Assembly (NCBI GenBank): GCA_023416735.1
Contig: JAEZGX010000025.1
Location: forward strand, 124,001 to 188,000
Length of the DNA: 64,000 nt
Source of the DNA: Verrucomicrobiota bacterium
GTDB taxonomy: Bacteria > Verrucomicrobiota > Verrucomicrobiia > Opitutales > Opitutaceae
Direction: 5' to 3'
Numbering within the stretch: the first letter of the stretch is position 1; every line of letters starts with the position of its first letter. The notes beneath the pieces were generated by a model that was not told where the DNA came from, searched no databases, and saw only the letters and a program-made list of their open reading frames with translations. The translations under genes were made by a program, and so were the position numbers. Below are positions 37,107 to 46,066 of this stretch, one piece after another.

Positions 37107-39599
37107 TCAGGACTTCGATTGTTGCGTCCAATCTTCTACGGCGTGACACAAGTCCTCCGCTGTGAACAGGCCGAAATCCTTTTGTCGATCCATCGCGAGG
37201 AGTTCCTGCGAGAGTGCTTGCTGCCAAGCCTCCTCAATTCGCGTCGGATTATCGATCAAGAGTTTCGACATCCTCGACAGCCATTCCGATGCCATTCGCC
37301 CTACGCTCCACGGTTCGTCCAAGTCTGGACCGATTACTAGGACTTCGAGAGCACCAAGCAGCGCCATCGTTCCTACTGCGCGACGGTCCACTTCTCTGAG
37401 ACCGAGTAGATGTGGTATCGTGGCGGTTCCGACCTTTCTCTTCACCGTAGCAAAGTGCACCAGAGCATACACTGGCTTGAAGCGACAGTAACCCTTCTCC
37501 AGAGACATTCTGGGAACCGAAAGTTGGTAGAGTGCGTGGAGCCTTTGTTTTCCCAGCCACTGGCGCTTGATCGCATCAAGCGTGGGCCACGTCTCCGGCT
37601 GAGAGATACTCAGCAACGACGAGAACAATGGAGGGGGGGCGTTGTTTTCTGCCCACCGGCACCACGCGTATTCCATCTCGGGAGACCAGAACTGAAAATC
37701 TTCGATGATGCCCCCGCTCCGCCGTGCGCGGATGTAGCGTTCAAGATCTTCTTCGTTGCAGAGGACTTCAATGTCGGCAGGCGTGAGAGTAAGCCCGGTA
37801 GGTCCCCAATAGCCTGGCGCATAACGCGTAACTTCCGCTAAGCCTACGAGCGTGGGATACAAACTAGCTAGCAGCCCAAATCGCTCCGAGCAATATCGTT
37901 CCTCGATTTGTGCAAAAGTCAGGATGCGCCCTGTTTCAAAAATGCTCGCAACTTTCGCGGCCAGTGTGGCCTCTTCGCTTTGGGCTGCGCTCCAGGTTAG
38001 TGATGCATGGGTCCTAGTCGGGAGATCAGACGAGTCCGCTTCGGCAAGTTCAAATACCCGGGTCGCCTGTGGGTTAATGATAATATATCGGCCAGGGAGG
38101 TCGATGCATGCGCCGGGCAACGACTGTAGGTCCATCACGAGCCCCCGTCGCGAACTGGAAGTCCACGCTCCGTTTCGCCGAGCTGCGGCCAGCAGCTCAT
38201 CTTCTGCCCAGAGAAACCGCTTTTCGCTATGTGCGACTTTGAGGACATGAATTGCTCGGACCTCGGCTACTGATGATCTTCGGTCGAAAACGTAACCGCC
38301 AATTGTCTGGTGGCCCAAGGCGTCGACGACAGCCCTCAGCGTATCTATTTGTAGATTGCTGGCCGCCGATAGGCGGTCCAACGAGACCGGCATTTCAAAC
38401 CCCTTGAGGGCTTGCGCGCAGGAGTCGGCTTTCTGAGTGATGTTATCGATATAAAGATTTCCGATCCACCAGCCCCCCGGAATCGGTTGAAGGCGTCCTT
38501 GGCGGACTTCGCTTGATCTCCATTCTTCGAGCGTCTTGTGCCGTGCTTCTGCGAAGAACAATAACTCTGCCCGCATGAAGCGGTGGATAGGAGTTTCTAC
38601 CGTTATGCGCCGCGTGCCCAGTTTTGCTGCAAGTTCTTCAAATAGTTCGGCGCGGTGAAGCTCGTATCCTTGCTTGAGAATCTCCGCTGCCAGGCAGTGG
38701 CTTGTAAGCCGCTCCAAAGCAGCTGACTGAACTTGCCGGATGCGCTCACGCGTCACCTGCTCTACCTCACCGATCTCCTCCAAGGTCATCGCTGGCTGCC
38801 CCCTGAGGCCGTAGCGTCGAACGAGGATAGATTGATGTTCGGGTTTCAATTCCGCAGCGACGAACGCCGCTAATATTTTCCCTTCCGGCGATAGATCCGA
38901 AGCAAGACGCGAGACGATAGAACGAGCTTCTTCTGAGTGCTTCGGCGGTGGCCCTGCGGGCCCATCGGGGGATACTTCGGACCATGCTCTCCAAACAATT
39001 GCACCCAGCAACGCTATCTTCTTTTTGCCAACGCCGGGTGTTGTCGTTTGAAACCGTCGCCAAGACGGGCTCTCCACCACATCCTTGAGAACAAGTCCGG
39101 AAGCTTTGCTTTGCCACTTCAGCCCCCATCGTAAAGCAAGAGCTTCAATCTCGGCACTTAGAAATGGAGCCTGACGTAGTTCGCGGGTTAGCTGCGTCCA
39201 GTATTGATCAACGTAGCGCGAATGTTCCCCGTCCGGAACTCTTATCGGAGACGGATTGATCGTGGCGTCGGACTTCGGCGCTACCGCCGCCGAGCGTCCT
39301 AAGGAGAGCAGAAGGCTCAGAAGGTGATGGAGCTTTTTGGAGCCGAACCCCCGAAGAGCTAGGACCTGCCGCGGGGATCCTAGTTTGAGATACGTCCCAG
39401 GGGTGTCGATACGTATTGATGACTCGGACCAATGGACTCCTAGTCGCCTCGCCAGCAGATGAAGTGGGGTATCCAATTCGTCGCTCGCTGCGAGCGACTC
39501 TCGCAAGGAGTCCCACTCCTCGCTTGCTGTCGTGAATACCTCTTTAGGCGATGATAGGAGAAACTTCGCGATTTCCGGATGTGCATTTTCCGTTCTCAT
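37107..39599 (-). CDS. Large protein with HhH-like and sigma-region-4-like segments
   Basis: This is an 830-residue protein of unknown function. Two helix-hairpin-helix-like motifs are visible ('SPRQVLALRGFGSKKLHHLL', residues 75-94, and 'TTPGVGKKKIALLGAIV', 186-202), similar to the DNA-binding turn of RNA polymerase alpha-CTD. At 251-298 is a convincing sigma-70 region 4 ('LKPEHQSILVRRYGLRG', then 'TLEEIGEVEQVTRERIRQVQ'). The remaining 500 residues contain no motif I know. It lies between dndE (20 bases) and the PLD-helicase (5 bases). It may read DNA sequence or structure, or transcription complexes, for the restriction module. Confidence 0.8.
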   Translation of the reverse strand: MRTENAHPEIAKFLLSSPKEVFTTASEEWDSLRESLAASDELDTPLHLLARRLGVHWSESSIRIDTPGTYLKLGSPRQVLALRGFGSKKLHHLLSLLLSLGRSAAVAPKSDATINPSPIRVPDGEHSRYVDQYWTQLTRELRQAPFLSAEIEALALRWGLKWQSKASGLVLKDVVESPSWRRFQTTTPGVGKKKIALLGAIVWRAWSEVSPDGPAGPPPKHSEEARSIVSRLASDLSPEGKILAAFVAAELKPEHQSILVRRYGLRGQPAMTLEEIGEVEQVTRERIRQVQSAALERLTSHCLAAEILKQGYELHRAELFEELAAKLGTRRITVETPIHRFMRAELLFFAEARHKTLEEWRSSEVRQGRLQPIPGGWWIGNLYIDNITQKADSCAQALKGFEMPVSLDRLSAASNLQIDTLRAVVDALGHQTIGGYVFDRRSSVAEVRAIHVLKVAHSEKRFLWAEDELLAAARRNGAWTSSSRRGLVMDLQSLPGACIDLPGRYIIINPQATRVFELAEADSSDLPTRTHASLTWSAAQSEEATLAAKVASIFETGRILTFAQIEERYCSERFGLLASLYPTLVGLAEVTRYAPGYWGPTGLTLTPADIEVLCNEEDLERYIRARRSGGIIEDFQFWSPEMEYAWCRWAENNAPPPLFSSLLSISQPETWPTLDAIKRQWLGKQRLHALYQLSVPRMSLEKGYCRFKPVYALVHFATVKRKVGTATIPHLLGLREVDRRAVGTMALLGALEVLVIGPDLDEPWSVGRMASEWLSRMSKLLIDNPTRIEEAWQQALSQELLAMDRQKDFGLFTAEDLCHAVEDWTQQSKS

Positions 39600-39619
39600 C
39601 CATGCACACCTTTACGCCA

Positions 39620-40018
39620 TTATTTGGCCGTATTTCCAAGCACAAGTGATGGCAGCAAATCGTCACCATCGACTGCTTCTAGCTTTGCGTCGAGAAATCC
39701 GAGGCCGCGGTGGAGATGTCGGCGAAAGTGTTCTGCATCGTCCCACCGATTTCCCCGTTTTAATTCTTCGGCCCTTCTTAGAGCGAGTAAGGCTGCGTAT
39801 ATCTCGCTATGCTCACCCGCAAACACGCGCCAAGACATCTCAACGCCCCCATCTAGCTCACTCTTCACAGGAGGTGGGGATGACGGTTCCCGAAGCGAGG
39901 CACAAACCGCCCATCGGCAGAACACATTCCAGTGCTCTATGCTGGTTATGCGCTTTAGTTTGATGAGCTGCTCGCGCCCTCTGCGGGCGATACGAATAGT
40001 ATCAACAGGCGGCTTCAT
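39620..40018 (-). CDS. dndE: DNA phosphorothioation protein DndE
   Basis: This 132-residue protein fits the DndE family ('ARRGREQLIKLKRITSIEHW', 'NVFCRWAVCASLREPS', 'EMSWRVFAGEHSEIYAALL', 'HLHRGLGFLD'). DndE is a small protein that binds nicked duplex DNA and is needed for sulfur insertion into the backbone. Its start overlaps the dndD stop by 17 bases, the usual tight coupling. It ends the core modification genes; the non-canonical module starts 20 bases later. Confidence 0.88.
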   Translation of the reverse strand: MKPPVDTIRIARRGREQLIKLKRITSIEHWNVFCRWAVCASLREPSSPPPVKSELDGGVEMSWRVFAGEHSEIYAALLALRRAEELKRGNRWDDAEHFRRHLHRGLGFLDAKLEAVDGDDLLPSLVLGNTAK

Positions 40019-41984
40019 TGGGAAAATAACCTTCCTCGATCTGGGTCGATCGATTCGCTGCGTTGAATGCTAATCGGTAAGTTCTGCCAACATAGCTCCG
40101 AAGCATTGCACCGTATCGATCATCGATCTCTTCGTCCGTTGAAAGAAGAATGACTTGGTGGGATACGGCCGGGAAGTATCGTTGAACAAGATTGGTTCGA
40201 TGCGATGAGTCCAACCGACCGAGTGGGGTGTCGATCACTGTGGGGAGAGGGCGTCCAGAGGCTTTTGCCAAGCCCCAGAGTATCGCAGTTGCTAATAATT
40301 GCCTTTCGCCAGCCGACAGTCTCTCAAAATGGAGTTCCCGACCATCTGCGCCATAAAGCTTCAGTTCGAAGGTTGAGGGATGAATTTTTAAACCAGTAAC
40401 TAGGTTCTCCTTTCTCAAAAGTTGCCTGAACGACTCAAGAATAAGACTCTCAAGCCGACTGGCGTGCCGCTCGACCATTTTGATGCGGAAGGCTTCTAAG
40501 GTCTGACGCACTTTGGGAATACGCGTCAACATCCGGTCAGTCTCTTCGATGATTTCGAGCGTGTCGGCTAAGCCGCCAAGGGCTCTATTCAGAATCGTCT
40601 TGGCATTCTGTTCGTTCACTTCCGCTTGCTTGAGGCGATCAGCAGCTACGATCAATCGCTTCTCGGTTTCTGTGATGGCAGCTTCACGGTCGGCTATCTC
40701 CTTGTTGATCTCAGCTAAGGATTCCGCTGCGGGCACGGCATCGATCTGCTGCTCCAATCGAGCGATTGCCTCGCGTAGTTGAACGGCGTAGTTTCGTGCT
40801 TTCCGGAGATCTTCACGAGCGCTCGGAAGCGCAGCACGTCGTATAGCTCTGAGAGTGGCCGGAAAGGTTTCTTCGGGATTTAGAGAAGGTCCTTCAGGAA
40901 AGGCGACATTATCAGGGCGGAACTTGGCCAGTGTTCTATCAATCGTTTTTAGAACTTCGTCGCTAACTTTACCTTTTAATTCTTTGAGGATGCGTCCATC
41001 TCGCGCCTTTTCTGCTTCCGCGACGATCTTGTGGTGCCTGGCCTCTAGTTCGCGCTCCACGTGGGTTTCAACACGACTAAGCTGTTTCTCTACCAATAGG
41101 AGGGGCGCAATGCCGGCTGCGATCTCTCGGAGATTGGCTTCCGCTTGGGTAAGATCGCGCTGAATAACTGCGCGTTCAGCTTCGAACTGTTCGCGCCGGT
41201 CGAAAAGATCTCCGCCACTTTTACGATAGCGCTTCTTCCAGTCGCTAAGTTCTTGGCGGAGTCGTAATAGATCCGTGTTCAGCTCTAGATTTTGGTTTCG
41301 GATTTGCTCGACCTCGCGTTCGGCAGCTTCGAGCGTTTTTCTCAAATCTTCAATCCTTGCTCGGTCGGCATCGGATTTCATCTCGGTTCGTTTTCTGCGG
41401 TCGAGAATCACTAAGTCGGAATCCAGCCGTCCCACCACATCTAGCCCTAATAGCGTCTGAACTGCGGAAGAAAGTATTCGGCTGGCGCTTTCACGCTCTG
41501 CCAATTCGGCAATTTGTTCGCCATCGAAGAAGAACAGATTCGCTAATTTCCCGGGTAAATAGGCCTCGATATACTCCTCCCAATTCTGACTTAGCAGGGG
41601 GTCGTGCTCGCCATTTCGGAAAGCGTCGACGTTTTCGCGCACCGTGCCCCTCTCAACCTTCCAAGATCTTATAACGGTGAAGCGAACGGCCTCTCCGTCG
41701 TTCATCCGCTCAAACGTGAGTTCCACTTTGGCGCCCGTTCCGGGATCGGCGTGGTGGTTAATAAGACTACCAAGATAATCTAGATAACCCTGTTTGTTCC
41801 GATGAGACCATGAAGCGTTGCGTCCATAGAGACAGAGATGAATCGCCTCAAGGATGGTGGTCTTTCCACCACCATTTAGGCCACCGACGAGGATGATGGG
41901 GCGACCTTGAGGTGGACGAAGTTCCATGGAGTTCCGCCCGGCAAAAATGCCGACGTTATCAACGACTAAACGGTCGATTACCAT
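40002..41984 (-). CDS. dndD: DNA phosphorothioation ATPase DndD
   Basis: This is a 660-residue SMC-like ATPase. Walker A is 'VGGLNGGGKTTILEAIHLCL' (residues 33-52), followed by 'LYGRNAS' and the diagnostic 'NLFFFDGEQIAELAE'. Two long coiled-coil arms come next, then the signature 'ERLSAGERQLLATAILWGL' and Walker B 'PTVIDTPLGRLDSSHR' near the C-terminus. DndD is thought to open or nick DNA for the sulfur transfer. It has no CxxC zinc hook between the arms, unlike the second ATPase of the operon. It lies 3 bases after dndC. Confidence 0.95.
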   Translation of the reverse strand: MVIDRLVVDNVGIFAGRNSMELRPPQGRPIILVGGLNGGGKTTILEAIHLCLYGRNASWSHRNKQGYLDYLGSLINHHADPGTGAKVELTFERMNDGEAVRFTVIRSWKVERGTVRENVDAFRNGEHDPLLSQNWEEYIEAYLPGKLANLFFFDGEQIAELAERESASRILSSAVQTLLGLDVVGRLDSDLVILDRRKRTEMKSDADRARIEDLRKTLEAAEREVEQIRNQNLELNTDLLRLRQELSDWKKRYRKSGGDLFDRREQFEAERAVIQRDLTQAEANLREIAAGIAPLLLVEKQLSRVETHVERELEARHHKIVAEAEKARDGRILKELKGKVSDEVLKTIDRTLAKFRPDNVAFPEGPSLNPEETFPATLRAIRRAALPSAREDLRKARNYAVQLREAIARLEQQIDAVPAAESLAEINKEIADREAAITETEKRLIVAADRLKQAEVNEQNAKTILNRALGGLADTLEIIEETDRMLTRIPKVRQTLEAFRIKMVERHASRLESLILESFRQLLRKENLVTGLKIHPSTFELKLYGADGRELHFERLSAGERQLLATAILWGLAKASGRPLPTVIDTPLGRLDSSHRTNLVQRYFPAVSHQVILLSTDEEIDDRYGAMLRSYVGRTYRLAFNAANRSTQIEEGYFPNEAAC

Positions 41985-41987
41985 GGC

Positions 41988-43544
41988 TCAGAACAGTGGT
42001 GATTGTGGAGCTGCAAGGTCAGGGGTTTGGCTCTTGTCTACCTGGTCCCGTGCAGATTTTCGCCGGCGTGCGAAATCCGCAGCATCTTCTGCGTCATGGT
42101 AAAAGTGTTTTAAGAACGTTTTCTCCAGCCGCTCAAAGTGACCTGCCCGACGCTGCGATGTCTGTTGCTGACGCACGACGCTTAGTAGCTCCCGAGTCAG
42201 TTCGAAATGTAGTCGGTCCGAGCCACAGAGATTTTCCAATATAGCTAGGTCCTCCGTTGTGAGCACCAAGTTATCATCTAGCGCTTGCGAGGGATAGGCT
42301 ACGCCCGTGGCCGCTTCGTAGATTCTTGGCAAAGAGTCTTCCAACTCGTGTTTTTCGATTACCCAAATGCGGCGGATTTCTTGCAATTCTTCCAGTGTGA
42401 TCAGCTCTATGTTTTCAACATCCTTGGGACCGGTTTTTCTGATTCGAGTTTGCGCTTCAAGGAGCTTCTGGAGCCACCGTTCTCGTGATTGTTGTGTATA
42501 CGGCCCGGGAATAGGGTTACCGCCAGAATGCATCAACTGGACGGCACCGGACATCCTTCGAAAATCTCGTAGATGGTGATCAGAGTTTTCCTCGTTCTCG
42601 CCACCGCCATTCATACGAAAATCTAGCTCGTTCCGTAGCATCAGGAGCGGCCTCATCCATTCTTTTTCTTCATCGTTCTGGACCATTGCCGCCATTGACT
42701 TGTCCTTCTCAACTAGGGTGCATACCCAACATCCGAACCGGCTATCTCCGCAGGATGGCGTGCTTGTATCTACCACTAGGGGACATTCCCCGTCCGCAGT
42801 CGCGCCGGCATACATTCCCATCAGATCTTTGTTGCTAAGACCCCAAGCATTGGGAATTTGAGTGAGATACATCCAGACATCATCGTTCGTCCAGTCCTCG
42901 ATAGGAGTGTAGACCTGACATCCTGGTAAAGTCGGATTTGGACTTAGTCGTTCCTTCACTCGATAACGGGTGTTTTGATTTAGCACATGCGCTCGCGCTG
43001 AGCTTTCGGCCTTCCTGGCGCCGAGCAATAGTATCGCTTCGCCGTTGTTATTCACCACTTGCATGATGAAGCGATTAGAGGGCTTGATCTTGAGCCGCTC
43101 CGTGCACCAACGAAATTTGCGGCGCGGCGCGGGGTAGCCCTTGCCGATCAAGTTCACCCAGAACGACTCCTCGACCTGGGGGGTAAGGCGCTGAGGCTCG
43201 ATCGGCATCTTCGCTTTTCTAGCCGCGATCCTCATTGCATCGTGCGACCGGTTTACCCAGGCGGCGACTACCGGATTTTCGACCAGAGTATCCGTTGAAA
43301 TGACGAAGACCTTCTTCGTTCGCTGTTCTTCCGAGAGTCCTGCCAAAGCTAACCACACCAACTGAAGCGTTGCGGTTGAGTCTTTGCCGCCGCTGTAACC
43401 CACAATCCATGGAACGTTGTCTGCGAGGTATAGCTCGCGAACTTCCGTCATAAGGGCTTCGAGGGTCTCGCGAAACCCCAACTCGGCGAACGCGGTTTTA
43501 CGTGCTTTGGATTTCGAGGCTAGTGAAGTTCTTTCTTCGGGCAT
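41988..43544 (-). CDS. dndC: DNA phosphorothioation sulfurtransferase DndC
   Basis: This is a 518-residue PAPS-reductase-like enzyme. The PP-loop 'GYSGGKDSTATLQL' (51-57) activates the DNA backbone with ATP. Cys147 ('RWCTER') and the group Cys265/Cys272/Cys275 ('SCGDSRFGCWVC') are the expected 4Fe-4S ligands. The sulfur comes from DndA's persulfide. Length and motif order are normal for DndC. It follows dndB by 6 bases and precedes dndD by 3. Confidence 0.96.
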   Translation of the reverse strand: MPEERTSLASKSKARKTAFAELGFRETLEALMTEVRELYLADNVPWIVGYSGGKDSTATLQLVWLALAGLSEEQRTKKVFVISTDTLVENPVVAAWVNRSHDAMRIAARKAKMPIEPQRLTPQVEESFWVNLIGKGYPAPRRKFRWCTERLKIKPSNRFIMQVVNNNGEAILLLGARKAESSARAHVLNQNTRYRVKERLSPNPTLPGCQVYTPIEDWTNDDVWMYLTQIPNAWGLSNKDLMGMYAGATADGECPLVVDTSTPSCGDSRFGCWVCTLVEKDKSMAAMVQNDEEKEWMRPLLMLRNELDFRMNGGGENEENSDHHLRDFRRMSGAVQLMHSGGNPIPGPYTQQSRERWLQKLLEAQTRIRKTGPKDVENIELITLEELQEIRRIWVIEKHELEDSLPRIYEAATGVAYPSQALDDNLVLTTEDLAILENLCGSDRLHFELTRELLSVVRQQQTSQRRAGHFERLEKTFLKHFYHDAEDAADFARRRKSARDQVDKSQTPDLAAPQSPLF

Positions 43545-43550
43545 GATGCT

Positions 43551-44678
43551 TTATGGGGGTGGCCGCTGGGGATGCCCTTTCTGGCTATTAGCCTCCGCCT
43601 CCTGTTCAGAAGCGTTTAGTGGCAGACCGAGGCTTCGTTTGATGAAGTTTGCCGTGAGGACGACATGGGCAGAGCTGCGGCTTAACACGCCGGCAGTCAT
43701 TGCTCGGCCTTCCCACTGTGCCGCTTTACGGGACCAGTCCATTCTGGCTAGTGTCGTCAGCCGCCCCTTCCATTTTTTGGGATAGGTCCGAAGTAAGGTG
43801 TTGCCCGCCACCCCTATCGCTTGGAGACCAATGGCGCTCGTGTGGATGAAGGATTCTCGCACCTCACTGGCTGGGATTCGGCCTTGGCGAACGGAACCCC
43901 AAGAAGGGAAGCATGCAGCAACAGTCTCCCAGAAGTCCCGAACTAAATTTGCGTCTGTTTCAAGATCTCCCGTGGCTAGATCTCTAATGAGTTCTGACGA
44001 TGCATTGTAGAACGCCGAAAGTGTAAACAGGCGTCCTGAGCGCCGTGAGAGGGAGCTTTTCTCCATGTCCACTAAGGGACGGAAGAAGTCGGACTTCATT
44101 ACTATCAAGCGGGCAAGCTTCGCTCCCTCGTCTCGATGGTCATAGAGAAGACCAATGGAGCGTGGCGGACGTATTGCGTGCCTATTTAGGTCGGAAAACA
44201 TCTGCTGACTCCGCTCAAGGCCGAGGTCCACAAACAGCACGACAGCGATCGTTTCGTGTGCCAGCTCAGGTTTCTCCTCAACCGCTGCTTTGATCGCGGC
44301 GCGGCGGTGCTGTCCGTCGTTGATGACGATCCGCGCATCGTCTGGAATTGTTAGAGTTCCTATCGCGGTCTCCAGACCGAAGGGCTCAAATTTAACTCTC
44401 GCGTCAATTGAAACTGTTAACGCGGAGAAGACGTAGTCCTTTGGGTTCGAAAGGATGTATTGAGCGATTTCAGGAATCCGGGCTTTGTTCAGGATGCGTT
44501 GAGCGCGAAGTTCGGCAGGCACCTCAGGATCATCGAAGCTCACCCGCCGAAGAAGCTGCCGGTAGCTCCACATCGCGACGAAGTATTGGTTTCCCGCTAG
44601 TCCTCCCCGTAGGACAGGAAACCTAAAAGAGGCGATGGAGACGGGCTGAGATGTGGACGCGGGTTCGGATGTGGGCAC
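43551..44678 (-). CDS. dndB: Dnd regulator DndB (DGQHR protein)
   Basis: This is a 375-residue protein with 'IVINDGQHRRAAIKAA' (DGQHR at 121-125) and 'SQQMFSDLNRHAIRPPRSIG', characteristic of DndB. DndB represses dnd transcription in studied strains and limits modification frequency. I chose the GTG at 44678, because the longer frame to 44759 runs through the divergent promoter and across the dndA start. It heads the minus-strand operon of eleven genes down to 30635. Confidence 0.92.
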   Translation of the reverse strand: MPTSEPASTSQPVSIASFRFPVLRGGLAGNQYFVAMWSYRQLLRRVSFDDPEVPAELRAQRILNKARIPEIAQYILSNPKDYVFSALTVSIDARVKFEPFGLETAIGTLTIPDDARIVINDGQHRRAAIKAAVEEKPELAHETIAVVLFVDLGLERSQQMFSDLNRHAIRPPRSIGLLYDHRDEGAKLARLIVMKSDFFRPLVDMEKSSLSRRSGRLFTLSAFYNASSELIRDLATGDLETDANLVRDFWETVAACFPSWGSVRQGRIPASEVRESFIHTSAIGLQAIGVAGNTLLRTYPKKWKGRLTTLARMDWSRKAAQWEGRAMTAGVLSRSSAHVVLTANFIKRSLGLPLNASEQEAEANSQKGHPQRPPP

Positions 44679-44757
44679 GGCTGCGGGTTGACAGTTGATC
44701 CCAGATGTTGACGTATGTCTGTCAAATTCTTTCCAAACAGAATTCGGACATACAAAC
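44679..44757. promoter_or_regulatory. dndB-dndA divergent control region with overlapping dyads
   Basis: Seventy-nine bases separate the two divergent starts. They contain an outer inverted repeat gtatgtc/gacatac (44713-44719, 44747-44753), an inner one aattct/agaatt (44725-44730, 44739-44744), and a ttgac/gtcaa pair (44708-44712, 44721-44725). A TTGACA at 44689-44694 with ACGTAT 17 bases on could be a dndA promoter. It is the natural place for DndB binding. Confidence 0.55.
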
Positions 44758-45891
44758 ATGCCACCCGTCTATCTGGACTGCAACGCCACAACTCCCCTTG
44801 ATCCGAAAGTCCGTGCAGTATTCCTCAAGTTTATCGATGAGGAATTCGGCAATGCTGGGAGCAGGACGCATGAATTCGGCATGCGGGCGAGGTCTGCGGT
44901 GCAGCGCGCTCGTGAGCAGATTGCTCAGCTTGTTCGATGCGAGGTGGATGAAGTGATTTTCACAAGCGGGGCTACCGAAAGTAACAACCTTGCTCTGCTT
45001 GGGCTTGCTGATGCCGGTGAAAGAACTGGTCGCAAGCATATCGTTTCCACCCAGATTGAGCATAAAGCGGTTTTGGAGCCGTTAGCAGAGCTGGAGAAAC
45101 GTGGTTTCGAAATTACCCTTCTTCCTTCCAATGAAAGGGGAGGCATCTCCGTGGGGGATCTTGAGGCGGCGCTGCGCCCCGACACCCTACTGGTGTCGGT
45201 GATGCACGTAAATAACGAGACCGGGGTAATCTTGCCCTTGGAGGCAGTTTCTCGATCTTTGGCTAATCACCCCGCCTACCTTCACGTCGATGCTGCCCAA
45301 GGTTTTGGGAAACTCATATCAGATCTTCAGAATCCTCGAATCGACTTATTGAGCATCAGTGGGCACAAGATTTATGCACCTAAAGGAATCGGTGCTCTGA
45401 TTGCGCGCCGCCGCGGGTATGATCGTTTGCCGATCCGACCGCTTCTTTTTGGAGGGGGGCAGGAACGCGGGTTGCGACCGGGCACACACCCGGTGGCTCT
45501 GATTGCCGCGTTAGGGGAGGCCTCCGTCCAAGCGCTCCAGCAGAACTTGAAGCGCAATGGGATTTGTGAGAAGATCAAGAGCCTCGCAGTTAAGGCGCTT
45601 ACCGATGTGGGCGGCGTCGTCACAGGAGGCGAGGCTTCAACCATTTCGTCCACTCTCAATATCGCCTTTCCAGGTCTCGATTCAGAGGCCTTGATAGTGG
45701 CTCTGAAGCCCCACGTCGCGATTTCCAATGGATCTGCCTGCACATCTCACAGCTATACCGCTAGTCACGTGCTGCGAGCGATGGGCCTAACTGCGGAGCA
45801 TATAAGTAGTTCTCTTCGGTTCTCTTGGTCTCATCTTACCCCTGCCGTGAACTGGGGGGCGGTCGCTGAGACTATTGCGGCGATGCGGTAA
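44758..45891 (+). CDS. dndA: Cysteine desulfurase DndA
   Basis: This 377-residue IscS/NifS-type PLP enzyme supplies sulfur for DNA phosphorothioation. Motifs are the start 'YLDCNATTPLDPKV', 'SGATESNNLAL', His102 ('EHKAVLEP'), Asp178 ('HVDAAQ'), the PLP lysine Lys204 ('SGHKIYAPKG') and the catalytic Cys328 in 'NGSACTSHSY'. The ATG at 44758 is used because the upstream frame lies in the control region. It is divergent from dndB, the arrangement of Streptomyces dnd. The 168 bases after it hold no gene, only the promoter of the radical SAM copy. Confidence 0.95.
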   Translation: MPPVYLDCNATTPLDPKVRAVFLKFIDEEFGNAGSRTHEFGMRARSAVQRAREQIAQLVRCEVDEVIFTSGATESNNLALLGLADAGERTGRKHIVSTQIEHKAVLEPLAELEKRGFEITLLPSNERGGISVGDLEAALRPDTLLVSVMHVNNETGVILPLEAVSRSLANHPAYLHVDAAQGFGKLISDLQNPRIDLLSISGHKIYAPKGIGALIARRRGYDRLPIRPLLFGGGQERGLRPGTHPVALIAALGEASVQALQQNLKRNGICEKIKSLAVKALTDVGGVVTGGEASTISSTLNIAFPGLDSEALIVALKPHVAISNGSACTSHSYTASHVLRAMGLTAEHISSSLRFSWSHLTPAVNWGAVAETIAAMR

Positions 45892-46052
45892 TAGTTGGCT
45901 GATCAGGTCGAAGTGAGCTGCTGGGAAGATGTTCGCTATTTAGCGAGCAAGCTGAAAGCCGTCACGAAAGCTTTCTCCTGCACTTGAAGAGCTTGGAGTA
46001 AAAATTCCCTTTGGGGACTTGGAGTTGACCGACTGGGCTTAGTGTTTACAGG

Positions 46053-46066
46053 TGTTCATGTGAACA
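46053..46066. promoter_or_regulatory. LexA-like box over the start of the island radical SAM gene
   Basis: TGTTCATGTGAACA fits TGTTC-N4-GAACA perfectly, the motif I recall as published for verrucomicrobial LexA. It overlaps the GTG start at 46060. The broken host gene has an equivalent box at 54688-54701. Confidence 0.7.
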
